Of a stretch of 12,397 nt of DNA, positions 1-7,345 are shown piece by piece. Every line of letters begins with the position of its first letter. Position 1 is the stretch's first letter. The notes beneath the pieces were generated by a model. That model worked only from the letters and a program-made list of their open reading frames with translations. It made no database searches and was not told where the DNA came from. The DNA comes from Larix sibirica (lineage: Eukaryota > Streptophyta > Pinopsida > Pinales > Pinaceae), in assembly GCA_004151065.3 (NCBI GenBank), contig NWUY0300000534.1, forward strand, positions 34,313-46,709, read 5' to 3'. Position numbers and translations under genes: made by a program.

Positions 1-160
1 TCTGGGCAGTTTTAAAATTGGGCAATTAGTCTAGGACAGGCAATCCCAATTGTTGAAATTACAAAATTGTTAAAATAGAAATTTCTAGCAAGAATTTTCA
101 ATTGGTTTTTATCCCAAAATTGTCGAAAAAGCGGGGCGTTTTGGTTGTCTTTGATCCTAC
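1..160. other. AT-rich non-coding DNA with imperfect inverted repeat
   Basis: This stretch is AT-rich with no convincing coding frame. An imperfect inverted repeat pairs 46-60 with 93-105 (CCAATTG...AAATT against AATTTTCAATTGG, with a small bulge), and a short AATTGGG at 16-22 can pair with CCCAATT at 45-51. Such nested foldback is seen in MITE-like debris, but no target-site duplication or terminal boundary is visible, so no element is named. Confidence 0.3.
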
Positions 161-164
161 GCGA

Positions 165-365
165 CTTTTCAACATGTGGTAGTACGGATCCTAGTAAGCA
201 ATGACGTGGCAAGTTGATGTGGACGTGGCATGTATAGAGATGAGATACCAGACCATGTGAAAACACGCCATGATGACACATGGTAGGTACTTGTACAAGT
301 GGCAATGACATGAACCAACCGGAAGCCGCCACATGGCAGCCTGATTGGCCACATGAAGGTTTCTT
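165..365. repeat. Cluster of degenerate CATGTGG / ACGTGGC words
   Basis: Words related to CATGTGG, CCACATG and GACGTGGC recur through this stretch on both strands: GACGTGGC at 203-210 and 222-229, CCATGTG near 254, ACACATGG near 278, CCACATGG near 331 and CCACATGA near 350. It looks like a degenerate, partly palindromic repeat. ACGTGGC also matches the plant G-box core, but no promoter or gene next to it is visible, so a regulatory reading is not supported. Confidence 0.3.
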
Positions 366-395
366 CCAACAAAAGAAATATTGTGTATCCCCCGA

Positions 396-440
396 GAATC
401 GAACAAAAGACCTCGACTATGGAAGCCAAGCGCTCCACCA
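396..440 (-). promoter_or_regulatory. tRNA-like Pol III A and B boxes, possible SINE head
   Basis: Read on the minus strand, 440-426 (TGGTGGAGCGCTTGG) fits the Pol III A-box pattern TRGYNNARNNGG with a small insertion. 404-396 (GTTCGATTC) is an exact B-box of the GWTCRANNC type. The boxes start 36 nt apart, shorter than in a usual tRNA gene but plausible for a degenerate tRNA-derived head. No cloverleaf closes around them, so it is not a tRNA gene. A plant SINE with its body running toward lower coordinates would explain them, but no tail or target-site duplication was identified. Confidence 0.4.
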
Positions 441-451
441 CCCCGCATAAA

Positions 452-773
452 CCTTGATACTTATTATGAAATTGGGTGGCTTTTAATTAAGGTTTGTGAA
501 GTTTCATATGGCGGAGAAAAGAGGGGCCAAGGGATTAGCCCTGACCCCCCATTTGATTATATTATGTGGGTGCACCACATTTAATGGTGGTTAGAACATT
601 ATCCCACATGTGTTCTAAAATGATACCACAAAGAGCCAACCATATCCCACATATTGTGGAGATCGAGACCATATCCATGGATTCCACTCAACGAATGGGC
701 TTGTGGTTGAAAAAGAGTCCTAACAAACTTTGGTTGGATTATATGCATGCAACCACCATATGGTTTAGAATAT

Positions 774-775
<2 letters not shown>
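452..775. other. No recognisable gene
   Basis: Short open frames exist but none resembles a known protein. Several short foldbacks occur, for example TAGAACA and TGTTCTA flanking the sequence near 591-617. Nothing more can be supported. Confidence 0.5.

Positions 776-808
<33 letters not shown>
776..808. repeat. (AC)n dinucleotide microsatellite
   Basis: An uninterrupted run of 16 AC units plus one A, 33 bp. It is probably length-polymorphic. The short minus-strand open frame across it is a product of the repeat, not a gene. Confidence 0.98.
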
Positions 809-809
<1 letters not shown>

Positions 810-1296
810 CCACTTTGGTTTGGATTCATCAGATCACATCTCATCAGTGGTAAAATAAATAGTAGCTAACCCCAACAGTAGGCCAAGGCCACAGTGAACA
901 TCTATACCATTCCATCTCAATTTCCAGATCTACTTAAAGCCAAACTCTAACACCAAAGTGCTGTCGATCATTTGGTCAATCATATGAATTAAAGCTTCGA
1001 TACTGGGCGAGGGAAGCTGCATATGGGGCCTGGTGGAAAAAAAACTACTTGTATTTATCAATTCAGGGTGGAGTCCTTTCATCCTTAGGAGATTTGTAAT
1101 CATCAGAATATTCAGACGCATATTTTTTGGCAAAACCAAAAGCATGATAATAGGTGGAACTTGCTCAATCGTACCAACATGCATTTATTAGTGCCGGTGA
1201 ACTACTTCAGTACTCATTCATTACTCCTTAGCCATCCCCCTCGGATTATAGCCTATCCTTCTATGCTGATTGGTAAATTCATTAGTGAAAATGCGG
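809..1296. other. No recognisable gene
   Basis: AT-rich sequence without a recognisable domain. An 84-codon open frame on the minus strand (1184-930) has no motif I recognise and no gene context. There is an A8 run near 1037. Confidence 0.5.
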
Positions 1297-1310
1297 TATA
1301 TATATATATA
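1297..1310. repeat. (TA)7 microsatellite
   Basis: Seven TA units in a row, a simple-sequence repeat without neighbours that would give it a promoter role. Confidence 0.9.
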
Positions 1311-1369
1311 GTTACATGGTTATAACCAACTCATGAAACAATGCATATCTATGTAATGTTGTGACCAAT

Positions 1370-1391
1370 GTTTGTTGGGTGTGCAACAAAC
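1370..1391. repeat. Perfect 8-bp inverted repeat (hairpin)
   Basis: GTTTGTTG at 1370-1377 and CAACAAAC at 1384-1391 are perfect reverse complements around a 6-nt loop. It lies just upstream of the LTR-like region and contains a TGTTGGG word typical of copia LTR starts, so it may mark the edge of the LTR, but this is weak. Confidence 0.6.
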
Positions 1392-1479
1392 CAAAATAAG
1401 TTGTAACCAAATGCTTATTGGGCCCAACAAATGGGTAACTAAAACTCATGAGAATCATGCCACCAAGGGGTAAATCCCA

Positions 1480-2225
1480 ACTATTTAAGCGCAAGCCATT
1501 CGACTTGTTAGGGGGATTCCATATGCTTTGAAGAGAGATCCAAGGAGCTCTTGTGGGGAGATCTAGTTTGAAGATCCAAGTGCCATTGGGCACAATTTCT
1601 CTATGTAGCCTACTTATGTGTAGAGAGAGAGAGAAGGAGATTGTTGTGGCCTTATGTGAAGCGAATGTGGTTGTGCTTATAGTTGATCTTCACCGATTTC
1701 GCGAGCTGGAGTCACTAGTGTAGTTAGATTTTGGATCCGAGTAGTGGATTCTCTTCAACATCAACATCAAGATGAATCTACGCCATATTGTATTGAGCTT
1801 CTATCCGCATGCTTGTGAGAGATCAACCTTCATCTCATGAGATCGTCTCTTTGTAGGAGAGACATTGCCACTTTCTTGTGAGAACCAACTCTTTGCATTG
1901 TATGAGAGTGGCTCTTCGATACTGCCACTGTTGTGGGAATTCTTCAACAACTATTGATGTGGGAATTCAACCGTTTTGTAAAGGAGAGTATCTTTGAAGA
2001 AGAGAATAAAAGTGGTTCGATAATTGAACGAGCTCAGAGACATAGCCAGGGGGTCTGAACTCCATTACCAAATGAGTATTGCTTGTCTCATGTTTTATAT
2101 GTGCATGTTATTTTCCACAATTATGTTCATTATGTGATGATAAATGAGACTAATGACACACTTATAAAGTTAAGCAGGCACATTTGATTCAATCCTCTAA
2201 CTGATCCTTTTGTTAAGTGAGCCTT
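1480..2225 (+). mobile_element. Probable 5' LTR / leader of a copia element
   Basis: A TATTTAA box (1482-1488) is followed by pyrimidine- and GAGA-rich sequence, repeated GTGGGAATTC words near 1935 and 1960, and a region near 2039-2100 (CATAGCCAGGGGG, then TTATTTTCC) that reads like the U5 part of plant copia LTRs. About 2184-2200 resembles the 'GATTCAACCCCCTCT' type of U5 end. It lies directly before the gag remnant, where a 5' LTR should be. No tRNA-Met primer-binding site (TGGTATCAGAGC) is recognisable, and the sequence does not match the 3' LTR at 4692-5760. This is a pattern-based call. Confidence 0.4.
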
Positions 2226-2298
2226 GAATCAGTTTCTAGCTGGTTTCGAGGTCACCTTGGATCAGATCAATGATGGTTTTGTTGCATTATATGGGAGT

Positions 2299-2786
2299 GC
2301 AATTGTCTCTAGAAGGATGCTTTTGAGAAACCAACATTCAACAATATACATGAGTACAAAGATATGGTGGTTTGGTACTTGGCCAAGATCACAGAGTTGA
2401 CAGATCAGTTGGTTGCCACATGTACAAAAGTGGAGGATGTAGAGTTGGTGCCCATTTCCTTGAATGGGCTTATTTCATCTTGGAAACCCTTTGTCCAAGG
2501 CGTTTGTTCTTATGAGAATTTACCTACTTATGTTAATCTTTGATATGAGTTTGTGTAGGAACAGACAATGTTAGAATCTTGTTCAACAATGCAAAGAGAA
2601 GTAGATAACCTCTCACTTGTTAGGTTGATCAGGAAGGGAAAAAAGAAAGGACACGAGAAGGGTGAGAAGGAAGAATCAAGCCAAGGTAAGAAGGATTTGA
2701 GTAATGTGACATGTTTTAGGTGCCATTAGAAGGGACATTATTCTAGCCGATGTCTAGAAAATAAGAAGGGGAAGGCCAATCTATAG
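2299..2786 (+). pseudogene. Copia gag remnant with CCHC zinc knuckle
   Basis: One frame reads as gag (UBN2-like capsid region) from about 2310, passing through KITELTDQLVA at 2385-2417 and a 'SWKPFVQGV' stretch near 2479-2505, to a lysine-rich tail. The nucleocapsid knuckle C-X2-C-X4-H-X4-C lies at 2712-2753, with cysteines at 2712, 2721 and 2751 and histidine at 2736. The frame is broken by TGA at 2541, TAG at 2556, TAG at 2727 (inside the knuckle, where Gln is usual) and TAG near 2784. In a live element gag forms the particle that packages the RNA. The start is lost, and the beginning before 2299 is not recognisable. Confidence 0.85.
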
Positions 2787-2859
2787 TCATAATATACGGT
2801 GTAGGCACTATAGCACGAGTGGATGAGTTATCATCATAGCTTGAGACCACCTTCTACAT

Positions 2860-3115
2860 GGTCTCTTGTTTATCTTCCAACATAGTGTCGGATGGTATGT
2901 GCACACTGGGGCATCACAACATATGACTATGATAGGAAATTGCTGAACATGTTTCAATAACAAGAGGGAGGAATTCATGTGGTGTTCGGTGATGATGCCA
3001 CTTATCTTGTGAATGTATTGGGCTCCATTTCCTTCCAAATTCTAGTTGGTGACATTCTTGAGTTGAATGATGTTTTGTTTATTCTTGGTTTGAAAAAAAA
3101 ATCTTCTTTTAGTTT
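2860..3115 (+). pseudogene. Copia aspartic protease remnant
   Basis: The motif WYVHTGASQHMT is encoded at 2893-2928. It matches the W-Y/L-D-T/S-GAS-H-M-T protease box of copia elements, but the catalytic Asp codon is CAC (His, 2902-2904), so the enzyme would be dead even without the frameshifts. After a frameshift, 2970-3100 reads HVVFGDDATYLV, then GSISFQ, LNDVLF and LGLKKK, the usual second half of the domain ahead of the GAG-pre-integrase segment. It once processed the Gag-Pol polyprotein. Confidence 0.85.
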
Positions 3116-3174
3116 CTTGTATTATAGATTTTAGTGGTTGTAGTCTAACAAGTTCAAGGACTTTGCTCAGAGGT

Positions 3175-3275
3175 GTGCAGGATGGTGGTCTTTATAGGTT
3201 ACTTGATCCCATGGCACTTGTACATACCAATGGGAATATATGCAAGCCTTCTCATTTTGAGGAGACATATAAAGA
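3175..3275 (+). pseudogene. GAG-pre-integrase stub, integrase core missing
   Basis: GGLYRL at 3184-3201, followed by a stretch resembling the 'MALVHTN' linker, identifies the GAG-pre-integrase segment that lies between protease and integrase. The expected H-X-R-X-G-H zinc-binding region and the D-D-E integrase core do not follow. Instead the sequence runs into an RT-type start near 3280, which implies an internal deletion or template switch here. Confidence 0.7.
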
Positions 3276-3500
3276 GCATGTATGGTAGGATGCCATGAAG
3301 TTAGGTTCATACTCTATTATATTGGACCAATGATTGATTCCAAGCACACAAGTGATGGGAGTATTAAAGAGTACCAAGACAAGGTTGTTGAATTGTATCA
3401 GAAAGAGGGAGTTGTCCTTGTTGACACTCTTGCTCGAGTTGCTAGAGGATTCTCCAGAAAAGATGGAATGATCTTGTAGAGGGTTTTTGTTCAGTTGCTA
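3276..3500 (+). pseudogene. Copia reverse transcriptase N-terminal fragment
   Basis: VW-stop-DAMK at about 3279-3299 resembles the start of the RVT_2 domain. After a shift, a 65-codon open frame (3282-3479) reads KHTSDGSIKEYQDKVV, matching the KIKHxADGSIxxYKARxVA block of copia RT, then YQKEGV and VAR, matching the GFSQKEG...APVAR block. That second block appears twice, at 3387-3446 and again at 3445-3502, as a diverged duplication. The piece between the start and KHTSDGS is deleted. This RT sequence lies before the integrase-RT linker, which is out of normal order. Confidence 0.75.
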
Positions 3501-3600
3501 GAAGTTTTGAGGTGTATGGGCAAGATACCCATGTTCATAGTTTGTTGGAAACCTTGTGTGGGCGGTTGCTTGCATTATGGGATTGATATTTTAGGATGGA

Positions 3601-3720
3601 AGAGATTTGTGTAGATTTTAGTGATTTTGATAGATTTGATCTACTTGTCTTGGTATTGTATGGAGATGTGATTATTTTTCCAGGAAGTCTTGAACAACTC
3701 AGATATGGTGTCTAAATATT
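3601..3720 (+). pseudogene. Possible RT catalytic (YVDD) box, degenerate
   Basis: At 3641-3679 the frame reads LLVLVLYGDVIIF, close to the ILVLYVDDMLI/VIIF box that carries the two catalytic aspartates of copia RT, but apparently one codon short, leaving only one Asp. It lies about 190 bp after the RT N-terminal fragment, where an intact element needs roughly 570 bp, so an internal deletion is implied. The surrounding residues do not match well, so the assignment is tentative. Confidence 0.35.
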
Positions 3721-3836
3721 TTGGCGCATGAAGTTGATAAAAAGGATGTTGGAGTTTGGCAACTTTCTGATGGTCCATGGTTATGTTTCTTCATATTCAT
3801 AGGTGGTCAAGGCCCTAACAGAGGGGAGGTTTGAGA

Positions 3837-4030
3837 TGCTATGATTGTATATTGTTTGTTGGATACAATGGAACTTCTAAAGCTTATGAGATCTACATTC
3901 TAGCACAATGAAAGTTATTCTGGTGTAGGGATGTGAAATTTGATGAGGATGTGTGGTCCTCTAGATCACACGTATATCCTTTAGTGATTGAAGAGAGTGA
4001 GGTTGTTGTTCAATAATTTGATTCAAAGGC
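3837..4030 (+). pseudogene. Copia integrase C-terminal / linker segment
   Basis: FVGYNGTSKAYEIYI is encoded at 3855-3899 and RDVKFDEDVW at 3927-3956 in the same frame. These correspond to the conserved VGY(S)xxSKAYRIY and SRDVxFDE(xxxW) blocks that end the integrase region of copia polyproteins. A TGA at about 3909 and a TAA near 4014 interrupt it. In a normal element the integrase core lies just upstream and RT downstream. Here the upstream neighbour is RT sequence instead. Confidence 0.8.
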
Positions 4031-4130
4031 AAGAGAAGAGTCAAAACCAAGTGTGGACAAGGACAACTTAAGGACAAATGCATCCTTTTACTTAGACATT
4101 ATAGGATGCACATGAGCAGTAGGAGCACTC

Positions 4131-4262
4131 AGATCTTCGATGAGGGTGAGTATACCTCCGAGGAGATATGCTAACCATAAAGCATTAGCTAGTTCCATTT
4201 GTAAATCTTCTAGTTGTTTTGAGTAGGTGAGGTGTGATGCCTTGATGGAGGAGAATGATATT
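4131..4262 (+). pseudogene. Copia pre-RT linker (PPRRY block)
   Basis: From 4131 a frame reads RSSMRVSIPPRRYANHKALA, then SSSCFE-stop-VRCDALMEEND. This matches the basic/proline stretch (R-x-S-x-R-x-x-x-P-x-RY) and the SFEEA...DAWxEAMxEE block that introduces the copia RT domain. RT does not follow. After MEEND the sequence jumps at about 4262 to the last part of RNase H, so the whole catalytic RT and most of RNase H were deleted here. Confidence 0.7.
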
Positions 4263-4517
4263 TAGGTGGCAACTCCTTTTGAGGGATCAACGATTGATTC
4301 TGAGGATTTAGGCATTGATTATATTCCTATAGATTTGCATGTTGCTGAAATTTTAACAAAGCCCCTAGTAAAGGGGAAGTTCGAGAAGCGAAGGGAGAAG
4401 ATTAGTGTTTGTGAAAATAATTTACTTGTAAAAAGGGGCTATTATCTTTTGGGTTACTCCAAATGCATTTACATCATGCTCAAGGGTGCTTCATGTGATG
4501 TGGAGTGCATGGGATGA
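4263..4517 (+). pseudogene. Copia RNase H C-terminal end
   Basis: An open frame from 4266 includes DYIPIDLHVAEILTKPL (about 4317-4367) and GKFEKRREK, then ENNLLVKRG (ends about 4440). The LQVADIxTKPL and KFExxRxxLGVxEN blocks are the hallmark end of copia polyproteins. The open frame continues to a TGA at 4515, but the recognisable part stops near 4443. RNase H removes the RNA strand during reverse transcription. The catalytic acidic residues lie in the deleted part. Confidence 0.8.
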
Positions 4518-4691
4518 TGCCTACACTTGGTTCTATCTTAGTGGGCACAACCATTGGAGACAGCTTACTCATGGATTACTAATGTGGCACACTTCCTTTG
4601 GAGGTTGGAATCCTATGTGGCATGGTGACATTCTTCATGAGGTGCACATGGAGGGATTGGTTGCTTATCTAGGAAGTAAAATTTGAAGGAG
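4518..4691 (+). other. Copia 3' untranslated spacer
   Basis: Non-coding sequence between the end of pol and the 3' LTR. It ends with purine-rich words (GAAGGAG at 4685-4691 and AGGAGGG at 4705-4711) that are candidate polypurine tracts priming plus-strand synthesis. Which one is right depends on where the LTR starts. Confidence 0.45.
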
Positions 4692-5063
4692 CGTTGGGGA
4701 GTTTAGGAGGGTGTTGAAACCTAGGTGGAATGGGATCATTTAGTTTCTTACATGGAGGTTTGTGCTTGACTTGAGAAAGCATGATTTAAGGAGCATTCAT
4801 CGAGGTCTGGTGGGCTAAGAGGACCACATGGCTTAAGAGGTATCATTAGAGCATTGAACGACTTTGAAGATGATTTGGACCTTGTCTTGTGGAATGCTTA
4901 TCTTAGGAACCTTGATGGACATGCCTACCTTGGAGCTTGACAATTGTCACCTTAGAGTTGGAGTGCTTCACATGTAGACTTATTTAGTGATTAATTAGGT
5001 TGCTTGAGATAGTTGTTTGTGAACCTTATCCACTTTGCTATTGTTCACCTCCCACACCTATTC

Positions 5064-5071
5064 TATATAAA
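5064..5071 (+). promoter_or_regulatory. LTR TATA box
   Basis: TATATAAA is followed by GGGAGATGAG, a good plant TATA context inside the 3' LTR, some 350 bp from the LTR start. It would have driven element transcription, and from a 3' LTR could drive read-through of flanking DNA toward higher coordinates. Confidence 0.6.
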
Positions 5072-5343
5072 GGGAGATGAGTCTTTATGTTTAAATCATA
5101 TATTGATCAATCACATAAGCATGTCTTAGAGATGTGAACTTCAGAACTTGTATGGTTCACATGTATCTCTTCTTCATTGTACTCTCCACTTTTTTGTTTG
5201 GGTTGCTAGGGTTTCTGTGTTGATGCAAGGAACATGTTAGGGATAGGGTTTATCCTAAGAAGACAAGGAGTGCTAGGGTATGGAATAAATCCTAAAGGAA
5301 CAAAGGGAGCACTTGTTTTTGTGGTTCTTGTGAGAGAAGAAGA

Positions 5344-5371
5344 CTAGGGTTTGTGGCATTTCAAACCCTAG
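5344..5371. repeat. Perfect 9-bp inverted repeat with telo-box arms
   Basis: CTAGGGTTT (5344-5352) and AAACCCTAG (5363-5371) pair perfectly around a 10-nt loop. The arms contain AAACCCTA, the plant telo-box. It lies downstream of the TATA box in the LTR and so would be in the transcribed part. Confidence 0.7.
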
Positions 5372-5609
5372 GACTACTTGGAGTGCTGGATATTCAGAAG
5401 ATAGTGGATGATTATGTTGTTTAGGTGCCAAATAAGATTTATCATTGTGTATGTCAGCTCATGGATCTTTGGTGCAGTGGCTGACTTTGATTGGGAGTGA
5501 TTCCTAGCTAGGAGTTGGCAGTTAGGGTTTTGTAGTTTGTGTGATGCTAGCTTGTTGTGGTTTCCCTAGCTAGAGTTTCAAGAGCATTGGAGAGTTCAAC
5601 TTTGCTTGC

Positions 5610-5623
5610 ATATATATATATAT
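5610..5623. repeat. (AT)n microsatellite in LTR
   Basis: An AT dinucleotide run of seven units within the 3' part of the LTR. Confidence 0.85.
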
Positions 5624-5825
5624 GAAGTTTGCATTGTTCTCCAAACTTTGTGTACTTGTAGATCTTATATCTCTTGGTGAATGAGCATTTTCTAGGGTTG
5701 TTTGGTATGCTCATTTATCATTCATTGTTAGTTAATTTTGTTGTGTGATTGAAAAAACATCTAGAAGCTAAGTTGGCAGATTTATGATGTAATAAATATG
5801 CTACAATTAAGTGATTTTTAGATGT

Positions 5826-5850
5826 GTTATATGTTATATGTTATATGTTA
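5826..5850. repeat. GTTATAT triplicated short tandem repeat
   Basis: The 7-mer GTTATAT is repeated three times, followed by GTTA. It lies in the spacer between the copia LTR end and the LINE start, the only sequence separating the two elements. Confidence 0.85.
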
Positions 5851-5887
5851 AGGATCGAGCATAAAATTAAGGTCAAATTTATGGAGT

Positions 5888-6540
5888 GTGATTGAGCATA
5901 GGCTATTGACCCCAAGGGGATGTCTTTTTCAAGCAAAGTTTTCCATGTGGATGTGTGTGATAGGTTTCAATCTCCTTCCGATTCAAACTATGATTAATGT
6001 GCATCATGCAACTGATTCATCTTCTTCATTGTTCAAGTTGGATGTATCCCATTTGGAGTTAGTAGATTTCCATGCCCTAGTTTAGAAAGTTTGGGTTCTC
6101 TCCCTCAAGTCAATGGGAGCTTAGGGATGAGTTCTTTAGTGGGGAATTGCAATTTTTTGCACTATTAAGTTTATGCATGGTTGGGGGTGAATGATGGCCT
6201 GGAAGTAGAGAAAAGAGTTGTGAGTAGTTCAACTTAGGCTTGAGGAGGTTTGCATATATTTGGAGGATATTCATAATGTTCCTCAAAAAGAAGGATGTGA
6301 GGTCGGAGATGGCCGTGTGTAGAGATGATGATTATATTGCTAGGGGTTCTAGGGTCCATTTCCATCTTCAGTGGATTTAGGAGAGGGAGGAAGGGTTCAA
6401 GTTCCTCAAGTGGAAGGTGTTCGCTAACAATGTGCTTGGTCTTTGTAGGGTAAATGACTCTCTTACAGAGGACCCTTTTGAGGTTAGAGATATGTTTAGT
6501 TCCCCTTTTCAAAATATTTTTTCTTTGTATTCTTTGATAG
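5888..6540 (+). pseudogene. LINE endonuclease tail and linker to RT
   Basis: A 65-codon open frame at 5888-6085 ends with SLFKLDVSHLELVDFHALV, matching the region after the SDH motif of plant LINE endonucleases (F-K-F/L...W). A linker follows. Near 6330-6500, different frames give SRVHFHLQW, FKFLKWKV and NNVLGLCRVNDSLTEDP, matching the segment before RT in plant LINEs. The catalytic endonuclease core lies outside what remains. A 140-codon minus-strand open frame at 6656-6234 is a shadow of this region. Confidence 0.65.
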
Positions 6541-6639
6541 ATGAGGTTGTGGTTACAAGAGATGCCTAGTGTAGTGTTGTTCCACAAAGTTTGCAGTGGT
6601 GATAACGATAGGTTGGATATGATTTTCACAAGAGATATA

Positions 6640-7345
6640 TTTTGCTTAACATGCAAAATAGCAAGTTCCCATGCATGGATGGCCTTCCTTGTGAGTTTTA
6701 CAAAGCCATGTGAGATACCATTGGTGATGATTTGTTGCTTGGCCTTTGAAGTCTTTGTCTCAAGTAGTTCCTTAATTAGGGGTTGATCAAGCTTATTTTG
6801 AATAATGTATAAAGAAATTGTATTGGGAAATGGCCTATCACTTTGCTCATAATTGTTTATAAAATCATGTCTAAGGCATTGGTTTTGTGGATCCGTTTAG
6901 TTTCACAATGTGTGGAGCATTGGGGGCAAACGAGTTTTGTTCAAGGAAAATATATCATTAACATTGTGGTTTTAACATAGGGAGCTATAGAGGGGGTTTG
7001 AGACTGGCCAATAGTCCCTTTCTCCAAATTGACATTGACAAAACTTATGATTAGGTGGACTGGTCAATTATCTCAAAGATGTTGTCTTGCCTAGGTCTTG
7101 CCTATTGTGTGGTTATGATGAATACCCTCTTCGCCAATGCTTTTACCAATCCTAGTCAAAATGCCTTATCCACATGGATTTTGTTGCATTGGATCATTTG
7201 TTAGGTGTGCCCCCTAGCCCCTTATCTATATGTGTTAATTGTTGATGTTTTTTTCTACTTGTTAGATTCTATTCATATTGCAGAGCGATTTTGAGGCATT
7301 CAACTATCAAATGGTTGGAAATCACTTTGCCGATGATTCTCTTCT
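6640..7345 (+). pseudogene. LINE reverse transcriptase core
   Basis: Motifs appear in order: NSKFPCMDGLPCEFYKAM (about 6656-6710, the K-S-P-G-x-D-G-x-x-x-E-F-Y-K block), GKWPITLL then YKIMSKAL (about 6825-6880, the R-P-I-x-L...YK-I-x-A-K-x-L block), FVQGKYII (about 6936-6960), motif A IDIDKTYD-stop-VDW at 7028-7063, and the catalytic FADD box at 7326-7337. The spacing from motif A to FADD is about 300 bp, as in live elements. Both catalytic aspartate positions survive, but stops such as the TAG at 7052 and several frameshifts kill the frame. The enzyme would prime reverse transcription at nicked target DNA. Confidence 0.85.

Larger units (their letters stand above)
2226..5760 (+). mobile_element. 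Decayed, rearranged Ty1/copia retrotransposon
   Basis: Copia signatures appear in this order on the plus strand: gag with CCHC knuckle, aspartic protease, GAG-pre-integrase stub, RT N-terminal part, possible RT catalytic box, the VGY...KAY...Y integrase-RT linker, the pre-RT proline/arginine stretch, the RNase H C-terminus, and an LTR with a TATA box. Canonical copia order is gag, protease, integrase, linker, RT, RNase H. Here RT sequence precedes the linker, the integrase catalytic core is absent, and most RT and RNase H after the linker is deleted. Every domain carries stops or frameshifts, so it cannot encode a working polyprotein. It may be two fused truncated copies. Confidence 0.85.
4692..5760 (+). 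mobile_element. Copia 3' LTR (boundaries approximate)
   Basis: This non-coding block follows the pol end and purine-rich tract. The start is either 4692 (CGTTGGGG, decayed from TGTTGGGG) or 4712 (TGTTGAAACC). It has a TATA box at 5064, GGGTTT-rich transcribed sequence and a possible terminal CA at 5759-5760. No matching 5' LTR exists upstream: the LTR-like region at 1480-2225 is visibly different. A target-site duplication could not be confirmed. Confidence 0.6.

Noticed and set aside
426-440. Complete tRNA gene on the minus strand
   Set aside because: A and B boxes are present, but no acceptor stem or anticodon arm folds around them.
599-844. Minus-strand open frame with a (VC)n tract
   Set aside because: The tract is simply the translation of the AC microsatellite.
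930-1184. 84-codon minus-strand open frame
   Set aside because: No recognisable domain, no regulatory signals and no neighbouring exon. This length is expected by chance in AT-rich DNA.
3389-3399. TTGTATCAGAA resembling the tRNA-Met primer-binding site
   Set aside because: It lies within RT-coding remnants far from any LTR end, and only part of the site matches.
4486-4686. 66-codon open frame after RNase H
   Set aside because: It overlaps the copia 3' untranslated spacer and resembles no protein.
6234-6656. 140-codon open frame on the minus strand, the longest in the window
   Set aside because: It is antisense to the LINE linker and RT region, whose plus-strand frames match known LINE blocks. 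It has no motif of its own.
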